A stretch of 64,000 bases of DNA from Aliitabrizicola sp041905595 (lineage in GTDB: Bacteria > Pseudomonadota > Alphaproteobacteria > Rhodobacterales > Rhodobacteraceae). Shown piece after piece: positions 9,411 through 17,748 of this stretch; the first letter of the stretch is position 1, and the number at the start of each line of letters is the position of its first letter. The stretch is taken from NCBI GenBank assembly GCA_041905595.1, contig JAYRKT010000002.1:124001-188000 (forward strand), given 5' to 3'. Under the pieces are notes generated by a model. It worked only from the letters and a program-made list of their open reading frames with translations, searched no databases and was not told the DNA's origin. Position numbers and translations under genes: made by a program.

Positions 9411-10226
9411 CTACCGGGTCGTCCCGGATGGGGCCGCGAACAGGGCCGGGTCGTCCCGGCCGGGCAGGGTGTCGATCTCGAACATCGTGCGCTGGCCGGC
9501 CACGCGCGGCGGCCACAGGACGATGTCCTTGGTGATGGTCGCGCCGTAGCGCTCAAGCTCCTCGGGGCGGGTGCGGGTGCGTTCGAAGGCGATGATCCGC
9601 GTGGCCAGGCTGAAGGCCTCGCGCAGGTCATGGGTGACCATGACCACGGTCATCGGCACCTCGTTCCACAACCGCTTCATCAGCACGTGGATGTCGGCGC
9701 GAATGCCGGGATCGAGGGCACCGAAGGGTTCGTCGAGCAGCAGGACGCGCGGCTTCATCATAAGCGCCTGCGCCAGCGCCAGCCGCTGCTGCATCCCGCC
9801 CGACAGTTGCGCAGGGTATTTCGCCTCGGCCCCCGCCAGCCCGACCTCGGCGATCATCGCCCGCGCCTCGTCCTCGATCCGGCGGCGGGTGGCACCGAAC
9901 GTCCGACCCAGCCGACGGCTGCCGCGAAGTTCGGAGCCGAACATGACGTTGCCCAGCACCGTCAGGTGCGGAAAGACCGAGTAGCGCTGATAGACGACCC
10001 CCCGGTCCGGCCCCGGTTCGGGCGGCAGAGGGGCGCCGTCGAGCAGGATGCGCCCGCGCGTCGGCTGTTCCTGACCCAGGAGCATCCGCAAGAAGGTGGT
10101 CTTGCCGCAGCCCGAGGGACCGACCAGCGCCACGAAGGCGCGCGGCGCGACCTCGAGCGAGATGTTTTCCAGCACGATCTGGTCGCCGTATTCCTTCCAG
10201 ACCCTTTCGACGGTCAGGGCGGTCAT
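9411..10226 (-). CDS. NitT/TauT-type ABC transporter ATP-binding protein (guanidine uptake candidate)
   Basis: A 271-residue ATPase with Walker A GPSGCGKT at residues 36-43, signature LSGGMQQR, Walker B VLLLDEPFGALD and the H-loop histidine in VTHDLREA. It belongs to the nitrate/sulfonate/taurine class of importers. Beyond the usual ~240 residues it has a short C-terminal extension. It overlaps the permease gene by 4 bases at 10223-10226. With the permease and binding protein it forms the importer encoded directly behind the guanidine-I riboswitch, so guanidine or guanidinium is the most likely cargo. Confidence 0.88.
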   Translation of the reverse strand: MTALTVERVWKEYGDQIVLENISLEVAPRAFVALVGPSGCGKTTFLRMLLGQEQPTRGRILLDGAPLPPEPGPDRGVVYQRYSVFPHLTVLGNVMFGSELRGSRRLGRTFGATRRRIEDEARAMIAEVGLAGAEAKYPAQLSGGMQQRLALAQALMMKPRVLLLDEPFGALDPGIRADIHVLMKRLWNEVPMTVVMVTHDLREAFSLATRIIAFERTRTRPEELERYGATITKDIVLWPPRVAGQRTMFEIDTLPGRDDPALFAAPSGTTR

Positions 10227-11041
10227 CGCGCACCCTCCAGTTCGGACCAGGGGAAGACGCGGCGGCGGGCGAAGTCGATCAGGCGGTCGCCGACCACCGC
10301 AAGAAGGGTGATCCAGGCGACATAGGGAAAGATCACGTCCATCGACAGGTAACGACGGACAAGGAAGATCCGGTAGCCAAGGCCGGAATCGGCCGAGATC
10401 GCCTCGGCCGCGATCAGGAACAGGAAGGCCGGCCCCAGTTGCAGGCGCAGGCTGGTCAAGAGGCGCGGCAGCACCTGTGGCAGCACCACACGCAGGCCGA
10501 TCAGCCAGGTTGAGGCCGACAGCGTCTCGGCCTTGACGATCTGTTCGCGCGGCAGCGCCAGCGCCGACAGCGACAAGTCGCGGATCAGGATCGGCGCCAC
10601 ACCGATCACGATCAGTGCGATCTTCGACGCCTCGCCCAGACCCATGACGATGAAGAGGATCGGCAGCAGCGCCAGCGGCGGCACCATCGAGACAAAGGCA
10701 ATGAAGGGCGCGAGCGTCGCCCGCATCACCGGCAAGAGCCCGATCAGCAGGCCGATGACCAGCGCCAGCGCCGTCGAGATACCCAGCCCGGCGAACAGCC
10801 GACCGAGGCTCGCCGCCGTGTCGGACCAGAGCAGGTAATCCCCAGTGCGCGGATCGGGCTGGAAGGCCATGCGGTTGACGGTATCCGCCAGCGTCGCGAG
10901 CGACGGCAGCAGCTTGTCATTCGGGTTGGCCTCCAGCCGGATCGCCGAGCCGATCAGGTAGGCGACGATCAGCAGGGCGAAGGGCAGGCAGTGCAGCACG
11001 AGGGTGGCCCCGCGCGACGGCCGCCGGTTGATCCAGCGCAT
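10223..11041 (-). CDS. NitT/TauT-type ABC transporter permease
   Basis: A 272-residue inner-membrane protein with about six hydrophobic segments and the BPD-type cytoplasmic loop (EASKIALIVIGVAPILIRD, around residues 137-155) that contacts the ATPase. It is homologous to SsuC/TauC permeases. The gene sits between binding protein and ATPase genes with a 4-base overlap downstream. Expected to import the riboswitch ligand guanidinium or a close relative; the substrate is inferred from context only. Confidence 0.88.
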   Translation of the reverse strand: MRWINRRPSRGATLVLHCLPFALLIVAYLIGSAIRLEANPNDKLLPSLATLADTVNRMAFQPDPRTGDYLLWSDTAASLGRLFAGLGISTALALVIGLLIGLLPVMRATLAPFIAFVSMVPPLALLPILFIVMGLGEASKIALIVIGVAPILIRDLSLSALALPREQIVKAETLSASTWLIGLRVVLPQVLPRLLTSLRLQLGPAFLFLIAAEAISADSGLGYRIFLVRRYLSMDVIFPYVAWITLLAVVGDRLIDFARRRVFPWSELEGAR

Positions 11042-11057
11042 CGGGTCGCTCCGCCGG

Positions 11058-12128
11058 TCAGAGCGCGCCGTCGGCGGCGAGCTTCATGTAGGTGTCGCTG
11101 AAGCGCAGCTTCACGTTACCCGTGTCACCCAAAACCGTGCCGCCCGGCAGTTCGATCCCGATCACGTCGGCCGAGGGCGCGCCCGAGCCAAGCAGGCCCT
11201 TGTCGAACAGGAAGCCGCGCACATGGTCCATCGTCTTGGACAGATCGGGCGAGGTTACGAAAGCCACGGCATCCGCGGGCTTGGCGAACAGCTTGGTTGC
11301 CGCCAGCTGATCCTCGAAACCCGCCTGATCGGTGCCAGAGGCCGCCCCCATCGCCGCCCGCGCTGCAGCGCCTTCGGGCGTGTCAGAGGCCATGACCGTG
11401 ACCGTGTCATACCAGATGCCCGCCAGCGCCTTGCCGAAGTCCGGATTGTCGGCCAGCACCTGCGTGTTTGCGACCATCAGGTCGATGATCTCGCCGGGGA
11501 TCTGGCTGCTGTCGAAGACCTTGGTCGCGCCCGGCAACTTGACGATTTCGGAGACCATCGGGTTCCAGGTGACCATCGCGGTCACGTCCGGCGTCTGGAA
11601 GGCGCCGACCATGTCGGGATCAGCGGTGTTGACCACCTTCACGTCCTGCTCGGACATGCCCACGCTTTCAAGCGCCCGGGCCAGCAGGTAATGCGAGACC
11701 GAGAATTCCACCAGGTTCACGTCACGGCCCTTGATGTCGGCCAGCGTCGCGCCGTCCTTCAGGATCACCGCGTCATTTCCCGCCGAGAAGTCGCCGACGA
11801 TCACTGCCGTCGTGTCCACGCCCCCGGCCGAGGGGATGGACAGCGCGTCCATGTTGGTCACCGTCACCGCGTCATAGGCGCCAGCGGTGTATTGGTTGAT
11901 CGATTCCACATAGTCGTTGAACTGGGTCACCTCGATGGTGATCCCGTATTTGTCGGCCCATTTCTTGACGATCCCGGTATCGGCGGCATAGCCCCAGGGC
12001 ATCCAGCCGACATAGATCGACCAGGCGACCTTGAAATCCTTCTTCGGCTCGGCAAGGCCGGGGTTGGCCACGGCCAGAACGGCCAAAGCGGTCAGCGTGG
12101 CAAGCGCGGTTCGACGGCACATCGTCAT
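11058..12128 (-). CDS. NitT/TauT-type ABC transporter periplasmic binding protein
   Basis: 356 residues from the ATG at 12128, which has AAAGGGA upstream; a much longer open frame to 12374 runs backwards through the riboswitch and is not used. A Sec signal peptide (hydrophobic ATLTALAVLAVA, cleavage near GLA-EP) is followed by a two-lobed type 2 binding protein beginning FKVAWSIYVGWMPWGYAADT, the form seen in putative urea/guanidine NitT-like binding proteins. First gene behind the guanidine-I riboswitch, so its translation and the rest of the operon should depend on ligand. Confidence 0.88.
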   Translation of the reverse strand: MTMCRRTALATLTALAVLAVANPGLAEPKKDFKVAWSIYVGWMPWGYAADTGIVKKWADKYGITIEVTQFNDYVESINQYTAGAYDAVTVTNMDALSIPSAGGVDTTAVIVGDFSAGNDAVILKDGATLADIKGRDVNLVEFSVSHYLLARALESVGMSEQDVKVVNTADPDMVGAFQTPDVTAMVTWNPMVSEIVKLPGATKVFDSSQIPGEIIDLMVANTQVLADNPDFGKALAGIWYDTVTVMASDTPEGAAARAAMGAASGTDQAGFEDQLAATKLFAKPADAVAFVTSPDLSKTMDHVRGFLFDKGLLGSGAPSADVIGIELPGGTVLGDTGNVKLRFSDTYMKLAADGAL

Positions 12129-12152
12129 TCTGGTGTCCCTTTCGGCGTTGAA

Positions 12153-12188
12153 AAGGGATTGTCGGAACCATCGCGCCGCCAATCCCTT
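12153..12188 (-). terminator. Terminator hairpin, probable expression platform of the guanidine riboswitch
   Basis: On the minus strand AAGGGATTG (12188-12180) pairs perfectly with CAATCCCTT (12161-12153) around an 18-base loop and is followed by further T residues. It lies 12 bases past the aptamer and 24 bases before the binding protein ATG. In guanidine-I switches the bound aptamer usually prevents terminator formation, so guanidine should switch the operon on. The T run is short, so termination could be weak or Rho-assisted. Confidence 0.6.
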
Positions 12189-12198
12189 GGCTTTACGA

Positions 12199-12300
12199 GG
12201 TCTCCCGGGTTTTTGTCCCGCCGTGCGCCAGGCAGGGATTTCTCCCCCTGCCGGTGGCAGCTCTCGGACCAGACGCCCCTTGCGGTGCCGGAACCCTAGC
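12199..12300 (-). ncRNA. Guanidine-I riboswitch (ykkC class 1)
   Basis: Read on the minus strand the leader shows the conserved aptamer blocks in the right order: CTAGGGTTCCGG at 12299-12288, CTGGTCCGAGAGCTGC at 12273-12258, then a GC stem, GCACGG near 12226-12221, GGGACAAAA and CCCGGGAGA at 12209-12201. These are the hallmark sequences of the ykkC guanidine-I aptamer. It stands between the cupin gene and the NitT-type transporter operon and is followed by a terminator hairpin. The ligand is free guanidinium; binding would turn on import, carboxylation and deimination genes downstream. Confidence 0.95.
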
Positions 12301-12461
12301 CGCCAACTCATGCCTTCCTTGATTCCGCGGGTTGCGCCGGGGGCCAAGATTTTGCGCCGCAGCAAAGACGCCAAGGCCGAACTTGCTGCATTTCACGGCG
12401 CTTATTGAGTTGCTTGCCGCATCTTTGTGCGGAGGCAGGGACCCAAGCCGCGCGCGGAGGG

Positions 12462-12806
12462 TCATGGGTCTTCTCCAACGAACTCAACTGGACGTTCCCA
12501 CTGAATCAGCACCACACAACCGGGCGTGGACCAGACGGAGTGGATGCTGCCCGCAGGGTTCACGATCAGCGACCCGGTGGAATAGTCACCCTTCTCATCA
12601 CTTTGCGCCCCTTCCAGCACCAGGATGGTCTCCAGTCCAGTATGCCGGTGACGCGGCACCGAGGCGCCGGGGGCGTAACGCAACAGCGCGACCGAGGGAT
12701 AGCCGTCGCAAAGCGGGCAAATCTCAACGCCCTGTCGGAAGGGCTGGAATGGCAGGCTGGCCCAACCGCCGCCGGCGAGGCCGGGATAGCACAGCGGCTC
12801 AATCAT
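12462..12806 (-). CDS. Small cupin-domain protein (ChrR-like)
   Basis: A 114-residue single-domain cupin. Metal-binding motif 1 is seen as PRHRHTGLETILVLEG (around residues 51-66) and motif 2 as PAGSIHS (around 84-90). It resembles the cupin half of ChrR anti-sigma factors, but no partner sigma gene is present. The start overlaps the end of the cysteine hydrolase gene by 8 bases, so it is the last gene of the biuret-type operon. Its role is unknown; it could be a small enzyme acting on ureido compounds or a metal-dependent sensor. Confidence 0.8.
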   Translation of the reverse strand: MIEPLCYPGLAGGGWASLPFQPFRQGVEICPLCDGYPSVALLRYAPGASVPRHRHTGLETILVLEGAQSDEKGDYSTGSLIVNPAGSIHSVWSTPGCVVLIQWERPVEFVGEDP

Positions 12807-13467
12807 CGAGCGCGTCCAGGATTTCGGCCGTCGTCGCTGTCCAGCCGACGATCGCGCCTTGGGCGCGGATCATCTGCAGGGCGGCTTCCTTGAACTCGGG
12901 GAAGTAGCTTTCCGTCGCGTCCTCGGCCAACAGGCAGTCGAAGCCCCGGTCATTGGCCTCGCGCATCGTGGTCTGCACGCAGACCTCGGTCGTGACACCG
13001 GCAAAGACGAGCGTGCGGATGCCGAGCCCTGCCAGATGATCGCCAAGCGGGGTGGCATAGAAGGCACCCTTCCCCGGCTTGTCGATCACGATCTCGCCCG
13101 CGATCGGCAACAGCTGCGGCACGATCTCGGCCCCCGGTTCGCCCGCGATCAGGATGCGTCCCATCGGGCCCGGATCGCCGATGCGCAGCGACGGCTTGCC
13201 GCGTTCGCGCTTGGCGGGCGGGCAGTCCGACAGATCGGGAAGGTGGCATTCGCGGGTATGGATCACCGGCAGGCCCGCAGCGCGGAAACCGTCGATAAGT
13301 CCCGCTACGGTAGGGATGATGGCGGCAAGAACCGAGACGTCATTGCCAAGCGCCGCGCCGAAGCCGCCCGGCTCGATAAAGTCGCGCTGCATGTCGATCA
13401 CGACCAGCGCCGTCGTCGCCGGATCGAAGCGAAGGGGGAAGGGCCGGGCTGCCGCGATCTCGGCCAT
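12799..13467 (-). CDS. Isochorismatase-fold cysteine hydrolase, candidate triuret or ureido-compound amidohydrolase
   Basis: 222 residues with the catalytic triad of this fold: Asp25 (VVIDMQRDF), Lys130 (DKPGKGAF) and Cys163 (TTEVCVQTT). It is a clear but diverged paralogue of the BiuH-like protein encoded two genes upstream. In known triuret-degrading clusters a triuret hydrolase stands beside biuret hydrolase and a BMP-type transporter, the arrangement seen here, so triuret hydrolase is the best guess; RutB-like ureidoacrylate hydrolase is the alternative. Its ATG shares a base with the stop of the ATPase gene (TGATG). Confidence 0.85.
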   Translation of the reverse strand: MAEIAAARPFPLRFDPATTALVVIDMQRDFIEPGGFGAALGNDVSVLAAIIPTVAGLIDGFRAAGLPVIHTRECHLPDLSDCPPAKRERGKPSLRIGDPGPMGRILIAGEPGAEIVPQLLPIAGEIVIDKPGKGAFYATPLGDHLAGLGIRTLVFAGVTTEVCVQTTMREANDRGFDCLLAEDATESYFPEFKEAALQMIRAQGAIVGWTATTAEILDALDD

Positions 13468-15008
13468 CAGGCATGTCCCCCCATGTGCCGGCCGATGGTC
13501 GCGATATCCGCCTGCGCCGCATCCACGGCATAGGCGATGCGCCCCTCGGACATGACCAGAACTCGGTCCGACAGCTCAAGGATCTCGTCCAGATCCTCGC
13601 TCATCAAGAGCACTGCCGCGCCCCGGTTCCGCGCGGCGACAATCCGGGCGCGGATTTCGGCAACGGCCGAGAAATCGAGGCCGAAGCAGGGGTTCGAGAT
13701 CACCAGCAGATCGACCTCGCCTGTCAGTTCCCGCGCCAGCACCGCGCGCTGGACATTGCCGCCCGACAGCGCGGCAATCGGCGCATCGACCGATGTCGTC
13801 TTCACCTTGAAGTCCTGCACCAGCTCATTCGCCCGCGCCCGGATCTCGCGCCCCTTCAGCCAGAAGCGCGTGCCCTTGCCGTTCAGGTCGAAGCTTCGGA
13901 AGCCGATGTTCTCGGCTACGCTCATCTTCGGCGCGCAGGCATTGCGCAGCGGCTCTTCCGGCAGATAGCGGACGGCGCGGATGCGCGCCTCGGCCCGGCT
14001 GGCGTTGTAGGGCGCGCCCTTGACTTTGATCGTGCCCGCCTCGAGCCCGCGCTGGCCGGTCAGGATTTCCATCAGCTCCATCTGGCCGTTGCCCGAGATG
14101 CCAGCGACACCGACGATCTCGCCCGCGCGCACGCTCAATCCCTCGATCGCGATCTCCTTCAGGCCGGATCGGTCGCGCGTCCGGACGCCGTCCACCTCCA
14201 GAACCGGCGCTCCCGCCTTGCCTGCCCTCGCCGTGGCGGCAACAGGCACGTCGGACCCGATCATCATCTTCGCCATATCGGCATGGCTCAGCTCGGCCAC
14301 CCTGCCCTGCCCGACCAGCCGCCCCCGGCGCAGGACCGAGACATCGTCGGCAAAGGCCGTCACCTCGCGGAACTTGTGGCTGATCATCAGGACCGAGATC
14401 TCGCCCTTTTCGCACAGGCCGCGGACATGCCCCAGGACCTCGTCCGCCTCATCCGGCGTAAGGACCGAAGTCGGCTCGTCCAGGATCAGGAACCGCCGGC
14501 CGAGATAGAGTTGCTTGAGGATTTCGAGCTTCTGCTTCTCACCCGCCGCCAGCGCCCGCACCGGTTGGTCCAGCGGCACGGCGAAGGGCATCCGTTCCAT
14601 GAACTCGGTCAGCGCCGCGTGCTCTTTCCGCCAGTCGATGATCGCTGGCGTGTCGTCGCGGCTGATGACAAGGTTTTCGGCGGCGGTAAGTGAGGGAACC
14701 AGCGTGAAATGCTGGTAGACCATGCCAAGGCCGAGGGCATGGGCCGCCCGCGGATCGGGCACCTTCGCCTCGCGCCCGCCGACCATCATCTGCCCCGAAG
14801 TCGCGTGGTAGAACCCCATCATGCATTTCACCAGCGTCGACTTACCCGCACCGTTCTCGCCCAGAAGCGCATGGAACGTGCCGGGTGGCACAGTGATCGA
14901 AACGTCATCGAGGGCCGTGAAACCCCCGAAGCGCATGGTCATCCCGAGTGTCCGGACCTCCAGCGCGCCGTCGGGCAGCGGCTCTTCTCCGATCACCATC
15001 ATCGTCAT
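13467..15008 (-). CDS. BMP-type ABC transporter ATPase with two nucleotide-binding domains
   Basis: 513 residues from the ATG at 15008. The first ABC domain has Walker A GENGAGKST and Walker B FLILDEPTSVL. The second is degenerate: it has GISGNGQMELM in place of a canonical Walker A and NPCFGLDF in place of Walker B, as is normal for the RbsA/NupA-like double ATPases of sugar and nucleoside importers. It powers the two permeases encoded upstream. The ATG overlaps the biuH stop by 4 bases (ATGA). With hydrolases on both sides the cargo is likely biuret, triuret or a related ureide. Confidence 0.88.
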   Translation of the reverse strand: MTMMVIGEEPLPDGALEVRTLGMTMRFGGFTALDDVSITVPPGTFHALLGENGAGKSTLVKCMMGFYHATSGQMMVGGREAKVPDPRAAHALGLGMVYQHFTLVPSLTAAENLVISRDDTPAIIDWRKEHAALTEFMERMPFAVPLDQPVRALAAGEKQKLEILKQLYLGRRFLILDEPTSVLTPDEADEVLGHVRGLCEKGEISVLMISHKFREVTAFADDVSVLRRGRLVGQGRVAELSHADMAKMMIGSDVPVAATARAGKAGAPVLEVDGVRTRDRSGLKEIAIEGLSVRAGEIVGVAGISGNGQMELMEILTGQRGLEAGTIKVKGAPYNASRAEARIRAVRYLPEEPLRNACAPKMSVAENIGFRSFDLNGKGTRFWLKGREIRARANELVQDFKVKTTSVDAPIAALSGGNVQRAVLARELTGEVDLLVISNPCFGLDFSAVAEIRARIVAARNRGAAVLLMSEDLDEILELSDRVLVMSEGRIAYAVDAAQADIATIGRHMGGHA

Positions 15009-15682
15009 GGCAGGGCCTCCAACAGGGTCTTGCTGTCGGCCACCGCGCCGAAGACGCCGCCCTGCATGGTGACCATCTTCAGCGCCGCATCGTGGTTGCC
15101 CCGGTCTGTCGCCCCGCAGCAATCCGACAAGACAAGGCACTCAAAACCCCGGTCATTCGCTTCGCGCATCGTGGTCGAGACGCAGACATCGGTGGTGATG
15201 CCGGTGATGATGAGGTTGTCGATGCCCTTCGTGCGCAGCATCAGCTCAAGGTCGGTGGCGCAGAAGCTGCCCTTGCCGGGCTTGTCGATGATCGGCTCGC
15301 CCGGCAGGGGGTAAAGCTCTTCGATGATGTCCCAGCCCGGCTCGCCCCGGATCAGGATGCGTCCACACGGCCCGACGTCACCGATGCCTGCCCCGATCTG
15401 CTGCGACCGCCAGCGCTTGTTTGGCGGAAGGTCGGACAAGTCGGGCCGGTGCCCCTCGCGGGTGTGGATGATGGTGTAGCCCTTGGCGCGCATCCCGCCC
15501 AGTACCGCCTTGATCGGTTCGATCGGGGCGCGGGTCAGCGACAGGTCGTAGCCCATCTTGTCGACATAGCCGCCCGGCCCGCAGAAGTCGGTCTGCATGT
15601 CGATGATGACCAGCGCGGTATTTTCGGCGCGAAGCTCGCCGTTCCAGGGCCAGGCATAGGGGGTTGAGGCGATGGTGGTCAT
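15005..15682 (-). CDS. biuH: Biuret amidohydrolase (BiuH-type cysteine hydrolase)
   Basis: 225 residues from the ATG at 15682, chosen because GGAG lies 8 bases upstream; a GTG at 15697 overlapping the permease stop is possible but has no good binding site. Catalytic triad Asp28 (VIIDMQTDF), Lys134 (DKPGKGSF) and Cys167 (TTDVCVSTT). The segments PWNGELR, GHRPDLSDLPPNKRWRS and GAGIGDVGPCGRIL closely follow the biuret hydrolase of Rhizobium leguminosarum as I remember it. The reaction is biuret plus water to allophanate plus ammonia. The allophanate would be taken by the hydrolase at 2682-4481. Confidence 0.85.
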   Translation of the reverse strand: MTTIASTPYAWPWNGELRAENTALVIIDMQTDFCGPGGYVDKMGYDLSLTRAPIEPIKAVLGGMRAKGYTIIHTREGHRPDLSDLPPNKRWRSQQIGAGIGDVGPCGRILIRGEPGWDIIEELYPLPGEPIIDKPGKGSFCATDLELMLRTKGIDNLIITGITTDVCVSTTMREANDRGFECLVLSDCCGATDRGNHDAALKMVTMQGGVFGAVADSKTLLEALP

Positions 15683-15693
15683 CGGCGGCTCCG

Positions 15694-16620
15694 TCACTTT
15701 GTCAGGCTGAGTTCGCCGGGCGCGCCGATCATGGCGTGCTTGGGCGACGAGATCGCGATCATGACGCCAAGCGTCAGGACATAGGGCGCGGCGTAGAAGA
15801 GGTAGTAGCCGGACGAGACGCCCACGGATTGCAGCGCCGGTCCGAGCGCCCCGGCGCCACCGAACAAGAGCGCCGCGAAGAAGCAGGCGATCGGGTTCCA
15901 GCGGGCGAAGATCACCAGCGCCACTGCCATCAGGCCCTGGCCCGAGGAGATGCCCTCGTTCCAGCTACCCGGGTAGTAGAGTGACAGGTAGGCGCCCCCG
16001 ACCCCGGCCATGGCGCCCCCTGCCCCCGTCGCCAGCGTCCGGATGATCGCAGGCCGCAGGCCCATGGCGCGGGCTGCATCGGTACTGTCGCCGACCACGC
16101 GCAGGATCAGGCCGATGCGGGTCGAACGCAGCATCCACCAGAAGAAGACCGCCAGCGCCGCCCCGATCAGGAACAGGACGTTGACGTTCAGCGCCGCCTC
16201 AAGCTGCGGCACGCCCGACCACCCTCCAAAGGGGATGGAGGGAAGGTCGGGCGCAACCGGCTGGATGAAAGGCTTGCCGAAGTAGAAGGCCAGGCCCATA
16301 CCCAGCAGCATCATCGCGATACCGATCGCGATGTCGTTCACCTTGGGCAGCGAGCAGATCAGGCCATGCACCAGGCCGAACACCGCCCCGGCCAGCGCCG
16401 CGATGGCGACGCCTGCCCAGGCAGAGCCGGTCAGATAGGCCACCGCGTAGCCCGACATCGCTCCGAAGACGAGCGTACCCTCGAGGCCAAGGTTGATGCG
16501 GCCGGACCGTTCGGTCAGCACCTCGCCCAGGCTCACGAACAGGAAGGGGGTCGAGACGCGGATCGCCCCGCCAAGGATGGCGATCGGGATCGCCCAAAGA
16601 CCGATGTCACTTTCCATCAT
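15694..16620 (-). CDS. BMP-type ABC transporter permease, second subunit
   Basis: 308 residues from the ATG at 16620, which overlaps the stop of the other permease by 4 bases. About eight hydrophobic segments; the motif RSGRINLGLEGTLVFGA near residue 40 is the family signature of branched-chain amino acid/nucleoside-type permeases (LivHM/YufQ-like). A much longer open frame on this strand is only a chance extension. It pairs with the 16617-17729 product to form the membrane channel. Confidence 0.88.
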   Translation of the reverse strand: MMESDIGLWAIPIAILGGAIRVSTPFLFVSLGEVLTERSGRINLGLEGTLVFGAMSGYAVAYLTGSAWAGVAIAALAGAVFGLVHGLICSLPKVNDIAIGIAMMLLGMGLAFYFGKPFIQPVAPDLPSIPFGGWSGVPQLEAALNVNVLFLIGAALAVFFWWMLRSTRIGLILRVVGDSTDAARAMGLRPAIIRTLATGAGGAMAGVGGAYLSLYYPGSWNEGISSGQGLMAVALVIFARWNPIACFFAALLFGGAGALGPALQSVGVSSGYYLFYAAPYVLTLGVMIAISSPKHAMIGAPGELSLTK

Positions 16621-17729
16621 GTCCTCCAGCGTTCCGGGGTGAAAACCTTGAACCGCCCATAGAGCGCGTCGCTGAGCAGGATCGCGACGAAGACGAAGCC
16701 TTGCAGAACCAGCACGGTCGCATCCGGCAAGTCCATTCGCCGCTGGATAAGGCCCGACGAGGCCTCGAACCCGGCCAGAAGGCAGGCGACCGGAATGATC
16801 GCCAGCGGGTTGTGGCGGGCAAGGAAGGCAATGAGGATGCCGGTGAACCCGTATCCGGCCGCAAGCGAGGCGTTGGCGGAGCCGAGTACCGCCGAAGTCT
16901 CGAAGAACCCGGCCAGCCCGGCGAATGCCCCGCCGAGCGCGGTGAAGCCCAGGATCAGTCGGCCGACCGGCAGGCCCTGTACTTGTGCGGCGCGCACGTT
17001 CCCCCCGGCGATCCGGGCGGCAAAGCCCCAGGTGGTGCGGTCGATCAGCAGCCAGGACAGAATGCAGCACAGCACGCCCACCGGCAGGCCCCAGTGCAGT
17101 TCGGCCCCGGGGATGTTGCCGACGCGAAGTGCATCGGGCAGCGGCGCGGTAGACGGTTTGTTCAGGCTCGCCGGGTCGCGCAGAGGTCCTTCGACGAGAT
17201 GATTCATCAGTGCGATGGCGATGTAGGACATCAACAGGCTGGCAATCGTCTCGTTCACGCCGCGGTAGTGCCGCAACGCCCCGACGGTGCCGATCCAAAG
17301 CCCTCCGACGAGCGCTGCGGCCAGGGCCATCAGCGGCAGGCCGACCCAGGACGACGCTCCGCTCAGCACAACCCCAAGCGCACCGGCCGCCACGCCGCCC
17401 AGAACGATCGCCCCCTCGCCACCAATGACCACGAGGCCCAGCCTTGCGGGCAGCGCGACGCAAAGGGCGGCAAACAGTAACGGGGCAGCCCGCGAAAGCG
17501 TGTTCTGCCAAGAAAACCAGCTGCCGAAGCCCGCCTTGTAGACCAGGCCGTAGAACTCGGCCGGGGATTTTCCCTGCGTCATCAGGAAGAAGCCGAAGAT
17601 CGCGAGCCCGGCCAGCAGCGCCCCGACCGGAAGCACCACCGCCTCGGACTTCCGGGCAAGGGCAGCGCGCCACCCCTCCCCAGTGTCGGCTCGCGGTCCG
17701 GTCTGGACCATCAGTGTCACATCCGCCAT
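16617..17729 (-). CDS. BMP-type ABC transporter permease, first subunit
   Basis: 370 residues with about nine membrane segments and the signature LGLVVIGGEGAIVLGGVAA (around 98-116) and GVNETIASLLMSYIAI typical of YufP/NupB-like permeases. It has an N-terminal cytoplasmic tail of ~30 residues. It follows the binding protein gene by 19 bases. Together with the second permease and the double ATPase it builds an importer related to those for nucleosides and purine products; the neighbouring amidohydrolases point to ureides. Confidence 0.88.
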   Translation of the reverse strand: MADVTLMVQTGPRADTGEGWRAALARKSEAVVLPVGALLAGLAIFGFFLMTQGKSPAEFYGLVYKAGFGSWFSWQNTLSRAAPLLFAALCVALPARLGLVVIGGEGAIVLGGVAAGALGVVLSGASSWVGLPLMALAAALVGGLWIGTVGALRHYRGVNETIASLLMSYIAIALMNHLVEGPLRDPASLNKPSTAPLPDALRVGNIPGAELHWGLPVGVLCCILSWLLIDRTTWGFAARIAGGNVRAAQVQGLPVGRLILGFTALGGAFAGLAGFFETSAVLGSANASLAAGYGFTGILIAFLARHNPLAIIPVACLLAGFEASSGLIQRRMDLPDATVLVLQGFVFVAILLSDALYGRFKVFTPERWRT

Positions 17730-17748
17730 CTGCCGCCCTCCGAAGGCG

